Shown: positions 15,718 through 24,568 of the stretch, in pieces
Position numbering within the stretch: position 1 is the first letter of the stretch
How the letters are laid out: the number at the start of each line of letters is the position of its first letter
Assembly: GCA_943359455.1 (NCBI GenBank)
Contig: CALRHL010000010.1
Span: 1-39,361, forward strand
Direction: 5' to 3'
Length of the DNA: 39,361 nucleotides
From: Candidatus Uhrbacteria bacterium RIFOXYB12_FULL_58_10
Lineage (GTDB): Bacteria; Patescibacteriota; Patescibacteriia; UBA9934; GWF2-40-263
Notes under the pieces: generated by a model
Database searches by the model: none
The model's input: the letters and a program-made list of their open reading frames with translations, nothing else
Told to the model about the DNA's origin: nothing
Program-made: the position numbers and the translations under genes

Positions 15718-16362
15718 TTATAAATTGTCAACAGAAAGCTGATGTCTTCGACGAATTCGATTGTATTGCGTGACGACATAGGCCATGCCAAGCAATCCAC
15801 CTAAGACGAAGCCTGAAAAGGCATTCGCGGGGATATTTGGTTTGACAGGCCATCGAGAGTTGAGAGGAGAATCGATGAGTTTGACTTCGACATTGCTGCC
15901 AGAGGTAAACTCACTTGCTTTTTCCGTAAGGACGAAACTAACAGCGCGCGCGATTTGTTCCGCTTGATCGACATCACGATGGTATGCCGTAATCGTCATG
16001 AGACCAGAACCTCGAGCGACCGTTGCATCGATGGTTTTATTCCATTCACGACGGCGTTGATAATCCTGTTCTGGAAAGGAACTTTCGTCGATACTAAATC
16101 CCGCATTCAGCACCTCATCAAAAAAAGTTGTCGTGTACATGATCGTCGACAAATTTTCAGCGATGCGCTCTTCTGAACGACTTGCCGTGTAGGCATCAAC
16201 AGAAGTGCCGACGCTTTGTAAAACAAGTAACCGCACCGTTGAAGAGTAGCGTAGTGGTTGAACAACAGAAATCAGAAAGGCAAACACAAGCCCGAGAAGA
16301 CCGAAGGAAACGATGACCTTCCAGCGGTCCATGAGAATAGAGGAATAGTTTGGAGTGGACAT
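15718..16362 (-). CDS. Wzz/chain-length determinant-like polysaccharide biosynthesis protein
   Basis: 214 aa with two TM segments; RWKVIVSFGLLGLVFAFLISVVQPLRY start and PLNSRWPVKPNIPANAFSGFVLGGLLGMAYVV end. Confidence 0.75.
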   Translation of the reverse strand: MSTPNYSSILMDRWKVIVSFGLLGLVFAFLISVVQPLRYSSTVRLLVLQSVGTSVDAYTASRSEERIAENLSTIMYTTTFFDEVLNAGFSIDESSFPEQDYQRRREWNKTIDATVARGSGLMTITAYHRDVDQAEQIARAVSFVLTEKASEFTSGSNVEVKLIDSPLNSRWPVKPNIPANAFSGFVLGGLLGMAYVVTQYNRIRRRHQLSVDNL

Positions 16363-16412
16363 ACAGGTTAAAATACTAAATGCTAAATAAAATCATCGTT
16401 CTAAATAAGAAA

Positions 16413-17465
16413 TCAGAAAGTTGATAAAGTAACGACGAGTTCTCTTTCTCCTTCTGTCGAAGCGACTTGAAGAGTAATCGTGTCTCCTGGATTATGCGAG
16501 AGGATGAGTTCGTCGAGGGAATGCGTGGAATCAATCGGGGTGCTGTTGACCATGAGAATGATGTCGCCTGGAACAAGGCCAGCGAGGGCAGCAGAACTTC
16601 CTTTTTTTATGGATGTCAAGCCAATGAGTACCGCACCCGTCGTATGACCTTTTGTAACGGTTTTATCTAAACCGAGCGTGCGAGAAAGATCGGTCGCAAT
16701 AACTCCAAGCGATGGACGAGAAATTTTCCCTTCACGTAAAAGCGAATTGAATCCTGTAAGAACGGTGTCGGTTGGTACAATGTTTGCTCCATCAATAATC
16801 CCAACTAAATCTCCGTAAATATTTACAACCGGAGCGCCACGTTGATGAAACCGATCACTCGCCGTCACGATGTGCCTTCCAGGAACGTCAGAACGTTGTG
16901 CCCCTGTTGGCCAAATGAGTTCGACGACGGATTCAGAAAAAATAGTGCGTGGAGATGATGTGATGAATAGTTGATCACCTGCCGTGAGATCAAACCCTTT
17001 TCCAAAGGCAAAAACAGGGAGATTTGAGCTGTTAATTTTTGCAAAAACAGCTCCCGTTGCCGAATCGCTCACCAGTTTTTCAACAGGATATGTTTTTCCT
17101 CCAATCACAACGGAAAGATTTGATGCGCTCGGAAGTACTTCGAACATCGTCATAATCCATCCGTCGGATGTAAGAACCGCTCCGGAAGAAACGGATTTTT
17201 CAAATGATCCCACCTGATAAAACTCCGCAACGCTTGGCAAAACAGATTCTGTAATTTCACGAATCACTTCGGAATACGATTGTGGAAGCGAACGAGGTTG
17301 TTCTTCGGATAGTCGCGCAGGAGAAGAAAGAGCACCAAGAGACAGGGCGTAATCGGAAAGAGCGTTTGTGGTGAGCGCGGTTCCGATCACTCCACTTCCA
17401 AATCCAAGAATCGTCGAGAGAACAATCGTGCGAATTATTTGAGAGAGATTTTGAGTCATAACCAT
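16413..17465 (-). CDS. HtrA-like trypsin-fold/PDZ protein, apparently catalytically inactive
   Basis: PDZ AGLVPGDIILMVNSTPIDSTHSLDELI; trypsin-like core lacks the expected His, Asp and Ser (compare 30168-31409). Confidence 0.75.
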   Translation of the reverse strand: MVMTQNLSQIIRTIVLSTILGFGSGVIGTALTTNALSDYALSLGALSSPARLSEEQPRSLPQSYSEVIREITESVLPSVAEFYQVGSFEKSVSSGAVLTSDGWIMTMFEVLPSASNLSVVIGGKTYPVEKLVSDSATGAVFAKINSSNLPVFAFGKGFDLTAGDQLFITSSPRTIFSESVVELIWPTGAQRSDVPGRHIVTASDRFHQRGAPVVNIYGDLVGIIDGANIVPTDTVLTGFNSLLREGKISRPSLGVIATDLSRTLGLDKTVTKGHTTGAVLIGLTSIKKGSSAALAGLVPGDIILMVNSTPIDSTHSLDELILSHNPGDTITLQVASTEGERELVVTLSTF

Positions 17466-18226
17466 TTAGCCGTGCCGAAGATACAGCCAAGGAGAATAAC
17501 GGCCGTAAGGGCATAACGACGAATCATGGAGGGCGACAGCTTCTCAACAAAATGCGCGCGTGTCAAGCCGACGAACAGATAAACCGTAAGGGCGATGAGG
17601 GCGGCGTTTGTATAAAACCCTGTTGGGAGGTACGTCACGGTGAGAAATAATTCTGTCACCAGGAGTGCTCCACAAAGGGCATACAAACGCGCTTGACGAA
17701 GATCGACTTTACTTGCCCAAAGTGTGCCATACATGACAAAAAGAGAAATGAGAAAAAAAAGAATTGTGAGCGCAGGGATCGGGGCGTACGTCGGAAGAAA
17801 AACGCGTGTTCCAAACGCCGTGACACTGACAAAAAAGACACTCGCAACATTCAAGACGAGTGAGAGATGTTCAATGGCGTACGCTTCGTAATTGACAGGA
17901 GCATGCACGTAGGAAAAAACATGTTCAGAAAAAAAGAAAAGAAAGAGAGAAACGGTTACGGCGAGAATGATTTGCGCGAAGGAGCGTTCCAAAAAAAGCA
18001 TGAGTCCATCACTTGAGATGAGAAAAAGCATCGGTGTACCGAAGAGCATCCAATAATGAAATTGACCTGGTGCGAACCCGACGAGTCGTGTCAGCAACAA
18101 CCCAACGACGAGGATCGTGAGCCCCATCGTGAGAAGAGGTTGTGTGTGCAAAACCAACATCGCAGCAAACCCGAGGGCCGCAGAGAGGCCAATAAAAAAC
18201 GGAGTGATGCGATGGAGGAGGATCAT
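17456..18226 (-). CDS. Polytopic membrane protein of unknown function
   Basis: Hydrophobic multi-TM ORF; likely start MILLHRITPFFIGL at 18226. Confidence 0.6.
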   Translation of the reverse strand: MILLHRITPFFIGLSAALGFAAMLVLHTQPLLTMGLTILVVGLLLTRLVGFAPGQFHYWMLFGTPMLFLISSDGLMLFLERSFAQIILAVTVSLFLFFFSEHVFSYVHAPVNYEAYAIEHLSLVLNVASVFFVSVTAFGTRVFLPTYAPIPALTILFFLISLFVMYGTLWASKVDLRQARLYALCGALLVTELFLTVTYLPTGFYTNAALIALTVYLFVGLTRAHFVEKLSPSMIRRYALTAVILLGCIFGTAKWL

Positions 18227-18906
18227 GTGCGACAGATGAGGATGAGTGAACCTTCCTGATGCGTGATGGACGTTGGAGTGCAAAAATCTTTGAGAAGAGT
18301 GTTCAGTTCGGTTGTCCCTGTCGTCAGAAAAGGAGCAAGAACTCCTTGAAGCAAAACGTTTGGAACGTTCCAGGAACCAAGGGAGCCATTCAACAAATTC
18401 AATGTGATCACCCCTTCTTGAATATCCATCTCAAATTTCACGAGAACGCTCGACCCAAGTTCATTATCACGTATTGGAAGAGACAATTCAATCCCGTCTG
18501 ATTTTGTGAGGAGAATTTGAGCTCCTTTTGATTCAAATAAATTTTGTGATCGTGTGGAGAGCTGATCTTGAAGAAAGGTCGTGAGAGTTCCTTCGGAAAG
18601 ATGAATTTGGCCTGCGATCGTTTGTTCTGAAAGAGCAGAATTAAATGGAACACCTAAGGAGACTTCACGGTCAAGCGTTGATTTATGAAAAGCGACGTTT
18701 GTTAAAAGAGGAATTTGAACAAGACCGGTTGAGGCGACGGTCCAGGTGAGAAAAGCTGAAAGGGCGAAAATGATTGCCAAGGCAATCAGGCCACAGGAAC
18801 GAAAACGGTGACGACCACGCTTCCCTTCTTTTGCAACCGTTTTCAGTTCACCTTTCATTTCTTCCATTTCCTTCATGATCGGTTGATTCTTTTCGATACG
18901 AGACAC
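18223..18906 (-). CDS. Single-pass membrane-anchored protein of unknown function
   Basis: 227 aa, TM CGLIALAIIFALSAFLTWTVA; overlaps the next start by 4 bp. Confidence 0.6.
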   Translation of the reverse strand: MSRIEKNQPIMKEMEEMKGELKTVAKEGKRGRHRFRSCGLIALAIIFALSAFLTWTVASTGLVQIPLLTNVAFHKSTLDREVSLGVPFNSALSEQTIAGQIHLSEGTLTTFLQDQLSTRSQNLFESKGAQILLTKSDGIELSLPIRDNELGSSVLVKFEMDIQEGVITLNLLNGSLGSWNVPNVLLQGVLAPFLTTGTTELNTLLKDFCTPTSITHQEGSLILICRT

Positions 18907-18916
18907 AGATGATTTT

Positions 18917-19333
18917 TTATTGCATCAACCAAGGGTACGTAGAGATGAGATTTGTGAGTTTCGTATAACCGCTCGTTTGAAGAGATGTATCTGCGCTACG
19001 CAAACCATCTCGAATGAGGCTCAAAGAAACAGCGAGATTGAAATGTACCTCCTTGAACGACGGAATAACAATCAGGTCTGTGAGCGCAGAAAGTGCATCT
19101 TCGACTGCAACGAGTTTTGCGATGTCGGTTGGAGCAGATTGATAGGCACTAACGAATGGAGCGATAACATCATGTGATTGTTGTCGATAGTCCGCTTCGG
19201 TCACGGGAACTGTTTCGGAAACAGAAGAAGCCGGTGAAGACGGTTTCACCAAAGTTTTCATCATAAGCGCGGCAAGCAAAAGCGTGAGGAGCGCGAGGAT
19301 GAATGGATAAAACGATCGGCGTTGGTGGAACAT
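18917..19333 (-). CDS. Small single-pass membrane protein
   Basis: 138 aa, N-term TM FYPFILALLTLLLAALMM; collinear with neighbours. Confidence 0.55.
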   Translation of the reverse strand: MFHQRRSFYPFILALLTLLLAALMMKTLVKPSSPASSVSETVPVTEADYRQQSHDVIAPFVSAYQSAPTDIAKLVAVEDALSALTDLIVIPSFKEVHFNLAVSLSLIRDGLRSADTSLQTSGYTKLTNLISTYPWLMQ

Positions 19334-19336
19334 ACG

Positions 19337-20377
19337 TTAAGGTTTGTAGTTGGTAGTTGGCTGTTGGGGATCTGAGAGACGGAATAAATCTTCGAGGATA
19401 ACGGAGAGCATGGTGGCGATTGGAATAGAGAGGATGGCTCCGACAAGGCCGCCGATTTTTATTCCAACGAGAAGGGCGACAATGGAAACGATTGGATTTA
19501 GGCCTGTCACTTTTTGCATAATTTTTGGGACAAGAATATTATTTTCAACTTGCTGTACAACGAGGTACATCAGAAGAACAATAACACCCATCACAAGAGA
19601 TTGGGTAAAACCGACCAGCACGGCAGGAATAACCGAAAGAGTTGGACCGACATACGGAACAATTTCAAAAAGTCCTGCAATAATTCCAAGAAGCAACGCA
19701 TATTTTACCCCGAGGATGGACAGACCGATAAAACAGGTGGTCCCAACGATCAGGCCGAGTAATAGCTGACCGCGAAGCCACGCGCCAATTTTCGTTTGGA
19801 TCTTGGTAAGAAGCTGAACAAGAAACGGTTGGTATTCAATCGGGGCGAGATTCTTAAAAACTTTTTTTGCCGTGTCTTCTTCAACAACCATGTAAAATGC
19901 GAGAACGAGCACAACGAGTAGCGCAAGAAAACCGGAAAGAAAACTACCGATTTGCGAAAAAAGAGTTGCGATAGATGTTTCACCAGAGAGAAGAGAAACA
20001 ATAAAGCGCTGAACATCAAACAACGTTGAGTTACTTAAAAATATGTCTTGAAGTGTTTCAGCAAATGGTCCGGATCCGAACAGTTGTGTCACCTGCTCGA
20101 TGACAACTGGCACGAGAGCAACAATCACCAGAGTCGCAATGAGTCCAAGAATAACGTAAACGATTATGACCGCGAGTCCACGTGGAATTTTTCTCTCTTG
20201 AAACCAATCCGCAAATGGATCGATGAGCGCTGCGAGCAAAAGTGCCGTGACAACCATCGCAACGATCTCACGAATGTACCAAAAAAACCAAAGCGCGAGC
20301 ACGATGAGCACGGCTTTCACAAAGGTCATCGTTGAGACATTAATCGTGTGAGGATTTCCTCCGTCAGGGGTGAGCAT
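19337..20377 (-). CDS. AI-2E family transporter-like membrane protein
   Basis: Likely start MLTPDGGNPHTINVSTM at 20377; ALLIDPFADWFQERKIPRGLAVIIVY and LVGTTCFIGLSILGVKYALLLGIIAGLFEIVPYVGPTLS are typical. Confidence 0.85.
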   Translation of the reverse strand: MLTPDGGNPHTINVSTMTFVKAVLIVLALWFFWYIREIVAMVVTALLLAALIDPFADWFQERKIPRGLAVIIVYVILGLIATLVIVALVPVVIEQVTQLFGSGPFAETLQDIFLSNSTLFDVQRFIVSLLSGETSIATLFSQIGSFLSGFLALLVVLVLAFYMVVEEDTAKKVFKNLAPIEYQPFLVQLLTKIQTKIGAWLRGQLLLGLIVGTTCFIGLSILGVKYALLLGIIAGLFEIVPYVGPTLSVIPAVLVGFTQSLVMGVIVLLMYLVVQQVENNILVPKIMQKVTGLNPIVSIVALLVGIKIGGLVGAILSIPIATMLSVILEDLFRLSDPQQPTTNYKP

Positions 20378-20394
20378 AGTTAAGAGGAGTATAA

Positions 20395-20426
20395 CATAAA
20401 AACTCCTGCAAGCAGAAGTTTTTATG
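20395..20426 (-). terminator. ssrA terminator
   Basis: CATAAAAACT / AGTTTTTATG perfect stem immediately after the tmRNA CCA end. Confidence 0.75.
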
Positions 20427-20427
20427 T

Positions 20428-20827
20428 TGGTGGAGTTGATGGGAATTGAACCCATGTGTAAGAACGATCGACCGGATGTTTCTTCAAGCTGAGTTCCGCC
20501 TAGGTACGGCTTGATGGTGAGGGCGGAACGAAACCCATCAAGACGTGCACGCCTGCCTCCTCAGCAATATCGGACGCGCAACGATATTACCCAGCCCGAT
20601 GTAAATGACACCCGGATCCCACTATCGGACGTCAGGGGACGGATGGGTTGTTGCTATTAGGCGACAACCAGAGAGAAGGTTGGAACAGAGAACGCAGAAG
20701 CGATCATGTTCTTAGCCTTCGCGAAGATGTTGGCAATTGTCTTCTTTGCAACTAGGATTTACGAGGATAGTTACGACCTCGGCTTGCTCATCTGGCGTCC
20801 TGTCCCTATCGAACCCGTGACAACCCC
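20428..20827 (-). ncRNA. ssrA: tmRNA
   Basis: 5' GGGGTTG pairs with 3' CAACTCC-ACCA; T-arm ATGGGTTCAATTCCCAT; resume GCA in TAGTTGCAAAGAAG; tag AKKTIANIFAKAKNMIASAFSVPTFSLVVA then TAA TAG. Confidence 0.93.
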
Positions 20828-21271
20828 TTACCCTTTCATGCGTGTGCGAAGTTCACGCTCGACATCTCGTTTCTTGATTGCTTCACGCTTTTCGTATTGT
20901 TTTTTTCCACGAGCGAGAACGAATTCAAGTTTTACGAGAGTTGTACGAGTGTACACCGAAATTGGGACTAAAGTCAATCCTTGCTCATGCGTTTTTCCGA
21001 TCAAGCGCTTCAGTTCTCGTCCATGCAAAAGGACTTTGCGATCGCGGACTGGATCGTAGCCTGGTTGTGGACCAGCGGGGCCGTATTTTGAGATCGTCGC
21101 GCCTTTGAGCCAGAGCTCGCCATTTCTTAAATAGAGAAACGATCCTTGCAACTGAATGTGCCCTGCCTTCACCGACTTCACCTCTGGACCGGTCAATTTC
21201 AAACCACCCTCGAATTTTTCGAGAAACTCATAGTCGAAGGAAGCTTTTTTATTTGTGGCAAGAGTAGGCAT
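20828..21271 (-). CDS. smpB: SsrA-binding protein SmpB
   Basis: MPTLATNKKASFDYEFLEKFEGGLKLTGPEVKSVKAGHIQLQGSFLYLRNGELWLKG...; start at 21271. Confidence 0.97.
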   Translation of the reverse strand: MPTLATNKKASFDYEFLEKFEGGLKLTGPEVKSVKAGHIQLQGSFLYLRNGELWLKGATISKYGPAGPQPGYDPVRDRKVLLHGRELKRLIGKTHEQGLTLVPISVYTRTTLVKLEFVLARGKKQYEKREAIKKRDVERELRTRMKG

Positions 21272-21347
21272 AGAAGCATTGACGATCATAGTACCAACTG
21301 CTAGGCTCATTAGCCAGTCCTTTCACAATTTATGGAGAATTGAATTT

Positions 21348-21746
21348 ATGAAACGCATCGAAATGCCTGTTTGGGCGGGAGTGTTCATTGTTCCACTTCT
21401 TGCGTACGTTCTCAACAACTTTGTGTTTGTGAACATTCCGTACCTCGGAATTCTTCCTGACCTTGGATTTGTACCATACCTCACGACCAGCGCGTGGATC
21501 CTCGGGCTATGGTTCGCCTGTCGAGGAGATGACGATGGAGCGCTCAAGTGCGAGGAGCTGTGCACGATGTGTGGGGTGGCCGGAACCATGGTCGGACTCA
21601 CAGACTTTGTGGAAGCGTCTCAGGAAGCAGCGAGCAAATCGGCGCTTCTGTACGCATTCATTCCTGGGCTCCACGGCATTCTCTCCGCAAAAGTCATCAA
21701 GTTCGTCACACTTTGGACGGTGAAAGCGGAGGAATCAGATGACTAG
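21348..21746 (+). CDS. Small multi-TM protein, candidate minimal ExbB/TolQ/MotA-like subunit
   Basis: Likely start at 21348. CGVAGTMVGLTDF...SALLYAFIPGLHGILSAKVIKF resembles the LLGTVwGl...aL.tTa.GL.vA motif; followed by an ExbD-like gene. Confidence 0.45.
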   Translation: MKRIEMPVWAGVFIVPLLAYVLNNFVFVNIPYLGILPDLGFVPYLTTSAWILGLWFACRGDDDGALKCEELCTMCGVAGTMVGLTDFVEASQEAASKSALLYAFIPGLHGILSAKVIKFVTLWTVKAEESDD

Positions 21747-22398
21747 CGCACGTCGTCGGTCGAATGCGTCAATGTTCTCGATGGTGGACATGTACATGTG
21801 CTTTGCCATGGTGATGCTTGCGGTATACACCAAACCGCAAAACATCATCGACGAAGAGCTCAAAGCAAAACAAGAACAGATCGCGATGGCAGAAAAACAA
21901 ATGGAAACATTTAAAACCAAAGCCAAAGCAGAACGCAAATCCATTGAAGAAGATCATGCGTCGCGTGTTTCACAACTCGAAGGAGAGATCGAGGTTGCGC
22001 GGGAACAATTGGCCAAGCGACAGAAAGATTTTGAGGACTGGAACATCATCGTTCAGGAATTTGTCCGCTACGCCAAACTTCCAAAAGAACCTGACTATCA
22101 CTTCTATCTGCGTCAAAGTGGGATCTACAGCTCCACAAACGCAAAGAAGTGGACAAAGTCTGGGTTTGAAACGTGGTTGACAGAACTTGCGAAGAAAACC
22201 TCGCAAGGATCACAAACTGACATCGTGTTCTACGTTGAAAACAGCGCAAATGATGCATACATCTACTCACGCAACACCATTGCGACGATTAATAAAAAAC
22301 AGGGTGAAGCAATTCTGGGTCGCTACGTGATTTTGCCGCCTGGAACTCGTGCGGGGCCAAGTACTCTCATCCATAAAGAACAAGGAGGTGGCGAGTGA
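21739..22398 (+). CDS. Candidate ExbD/TolR-like protein with coiled coil
   Basis: N-term NASMFSMVDMYMCFAMVMLAVYTKP: one TM with an Asp at its start, as in ExbD/TolR (PLVDVML...); long coiled coil and small C-domain. Confidence 0.5.
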   Translation: MTSARRRSNASMFSMVDMYMCFAMVMLAVYTKPQNIIDEELKAKQEQIAMAEKQMETFKTKAKAERKSIEEDHASRVSQLEGEIEVAREQLAKRQKDFEDWNIIVQEFVRYAKLPKEPDYHFYLRQSGIYSSTNAKKWTKSGFETWLTELAKKTSQGSQTDIVFYVENSANDAYIYSRNTIATINKKQGEAILGRYVILPPGTRAGPSTLIHKEQGGGE

Positions 22399-23018
22399 CA
22401 CGCAAGCACGCACTGCTCATGATTCTCGTCGCACTGTTGTCCAGCGCATTCATCAAAAATGTGCGATGGCCAAAACGCTATTGGGAAACACCTGCGTTTC
22501 GAGTGATCAACCTCGAGGAGGCGAACAGTTTCATTGAACTGCTCGGACAAGCAAATCAACCGGTTGAAAAGCCAGTGGAAAAACAACCAGAAGCCGTACT
22601 TGTTGAAAATCCTGAAACGGCACCTATTCCTAAAATCAGCAATGCGGAAGTTGAAAAGCCCGAAAAGCCACCGGTAAAAAAACAACCGAAAGCAAAAAAA
22701 GCTCAGAAGGCTGAACAAAAAAAATCACCGACAACTCCTTCCATCATCCCTCCTGCGGAAATGAGGTCGGAGTTGCGTCGCTGTTACGATCATGCGCGCG
22801 GAGCAACGAATCCGGGCGGCAAGATCACCGTGTTGGTTGTTGGACATCAAGATGGACATCTCGATCAGGTACGTATCGGAGTGGATACACTTGGACTTCC
22901 CTTCGTCTCCTCGTGCGCACGACAGCTGTTCGAACAAGGAGAATTGACGCTCGATCGTCCGCCAAATGAGCCAACGACATTTCAGTGTTCCTTTTCCTTT
23001 CCACTGGACGTTCCATGA
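22395..23018 (+). CDS. TonB/AgmX-like protein: TM anchor, Pro/Lys/Glu-rich spacer, AgmX/PglI-type C-terminal domain
   Basis: MTRKHALLMILVALL; KPVEKPVEKQPE...VEKPEKPPVKKQPKAKKAQKAEQKK; LRRCYDHARGATNPGGKITVLVVGHQDGHLDQVRIGVDTLGLPFVSSCARQLFE. Confidence 0.65.
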   Translation: MTRKHALLMILVALLSSAFIKNVRWPKRYWETPAFRVINLEEANSFIELLGQANQPVEKPVEKQPEAVLVENPETAPIPKISNAEVEKPEKPPVKKQPKAKKAQKAEQKKSPTTPSIIPPAEMRSELRRCYDHARGATNPGGKITVLVVGHQDGHLDQVRIGVDTLGLPFVSSCARQLFEQGELTLDRPPNEPTTFQCSFSFPLDVP

Positions 23019-23671
23019 AAAGCGTACAATTCCATCTGTTCGGAATAGAAACGCGTGTGCATCCGAGTTTCGTCGGCTTGCTTCTTTACTACGCCTATCA
23101 GTGTGCGCATTTCAACCAGCCGTTGTGGGTTGGTGTGATCGGAATGCTCTGCTTGTTCATGAGTGTTCTCATTCATGAACTTGGTCATGCCCTCATGTTG
23201 CGATTGTTCGGAAGCGGACCGTGCATCAAAATAACGATCCACGCGATCGGAGGACATGTCGTCAGGTGTGCACCTTGCAATGAGCGATTGTCGGCAGCAG
23301 GGAAAATTGCCGTTGCGTTCGCCGGACCGCTTGCCGGATTCTGCTTCGCGATCGTCGCGTACATCCTCATGATCAGCTCAAAAACAGACGTTCTCCTTCT
23401 CACGGCAACAAATCTCGTGATCATGAACGTTGTGCTTTCACTATCCAACCTCCTTCCAACCATTCCACTAGACGGAGGAAGGATGATGGAAGCGCTGATC
23501 AACGGAATCCTCGGACGAACGCTTGTGAGTATCTTTCTTGTCACCCTGATCAGTTCGACAACAGCCATGGGAGCTTTCTCCCTTTCATGGGCGTTCCTCG
23601 ATCCTGTTACAACAGGAATGGTAGGACTCATTGTTCTCGTGAATGTCATGAGGATTTTCCTCGACATCTAA
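23015..23671 (+). CDS. M50-family site-2 (intramembrane) metalloprotease
   Basis: VLIHELGHALMLRLFG (HExxH) and NLLPTIPLDGGRMMEAL; ATGA overlap with the preceding stop. Confidence 0.9.
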   Translation: MKSVQFHLFGIETRVHPSFVGLLLYYAYQCAHFNQPLWVGVIGMLCLFMSVLIHELGHALMLRLFGSGPCIKITIHAIGGHVVRCAPCNERLSAAGKIAVAFAGPLAGFCFAIVAYILMISSKTDVLLLTATNLVIMNVVLSLSNLLPTIPLDGGRMMEALINGILGRTLVSIFLVTLISSTTAMGAFSLSWAFLDPVTTGMVGLIVLVNVMRIFLDI

Positions 23672-23675
23672 CAAA

Positions 23676-23706
23676 CCCCCATCAGACAGATGGGGGATTT
23701 TCTTTT
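23676..23706 (+). terminator. Terminator of the 21348-23671 operon
   Basis: CCCCCATC-AGACA-GATGGGGG-ATTTTCTTTT. Confidence 0.9.
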
Positions 23707-23759
23707 CTGCCAAAATCCTTGCTAATTTCTCTCATCTCCGCTAGAATTCCCTTCGTACT

Positions 23760-24311
23760 ATGCGTATTCATCGACATCGCAATCAAAAACCGAAATTGAA
23801 CATTCCGACCTTTCGGGTGAATGAACAGATTAATAATCCTGAAATTCGTGTTATTGATGATAAAGGCGAACAGCTTGGAGTTATTCCAACGTCAAAAGCA
23901 CTTGCCCTTGCCCTTGAGCGCGAGCTGGATTTAGTCGAGGTTTCCCCAAAGGCTGATCCTCCTGTGTGCAAGATTTTAGACTTTGGTCATTTCAAATATC
24001 AAAAGGAAAAAGAGGTTCGTAAACAAAAGGCGCAGTCACATGAAGTTGAAGTGAAAGGAATTCGACTCTCATTGCGCATTGGAGATCACGACCTCGAGAT
24101 CCGCCGACAACAGGGGAAAAAGTTTTTTGAACGCGGGGACAAAATTAAAATCGAGTTGCGATTACGTGGACGCGAAAAGGCTCACGTTGATGTCGCAAAA
24201 GGCGTTGTAACAAAATTTCTCGAACTGATTAAGCAGGATTTCCCTATTCGTGTTGAACAGCCAGTCCAGGTGATGGGAGGAACGATTACGATGATCCTGG
24301 CGAGGGGATAA
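23760..24311 (+). CDS. infC: Translation initiation factor IF-3
   Basis: FRVNEQINNPEIRVIDDKGEQLGVIPTSKAL...LDLVEVSPKADPPVCKILDFGHFKYQKEKE. Confidence 0.97.
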   Translation: MRIHRHRNQKPKLNIPTFRVNEQINNPEIRVIDDKGEQLGVIPTSKALALALERELDLVEVSPKADPPVCKILDFGHFKYQKEKEVRKQKAQSHEVEVKGIRLSLRIGDHDLEIRRQQGKKFFERGDKIKIELRLRGREKAHVDVAKGVVTKFLELIKQDFPIRVEQPVQVMGGTITMILARG

Positions 24312-24321
24312 ACATTCGATC

Positions 24322-24350
24322 TTGACAATCAAAGCCAAATTTCCTATACT
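24322..24350 (+). promoter_or_regulatory. Sigma70-type promoter upstream of rpmI
   Basis: TTGACA-17 bp-TATACT. Confidence 0.7.
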
Positions 24351-24366
24351 CCCGACGACTAAATAT

Positions 24367-24567
24367 ATGCCAAAACTTCGACCACACAAAGCGCTTTCTA
24401 AGCGCATCAAGATTACGCCAACAGGAAAGATTCTTAAACGCTATAGCGGGCAAGATCATTTCAATAGCCGAGATTCTGGAAAAATCACCCGCAAAAAGCG
24501 CCGTGACAACCAACTTTCTATCGCCCACATTCGCGCGATTAAAACATTGATACCGGGAACTAAATAG
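24367..24567 (+). CDS. rpmI: 50S ribosomal protein L35
   Basis: MPKLRPHKALSKRIKITPTGKILKRYSGQDHFNSRDSGKITRKKRR; between infC and rplT. Confidence 0.93.
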   Translation: MPKLRPHKALSKRIKITPTGKILKRYSGQDHFNSRDSGKITRKKRRDNQLSIAHIRAIKTLIPGTK

Positions 24568-24568
24568 T

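Noticed and set aside
20706-21059. 117-aa plus-strand ORF
   Set aside because: Overlaps tmRNA and smpB in antisense; not a plausible gene.
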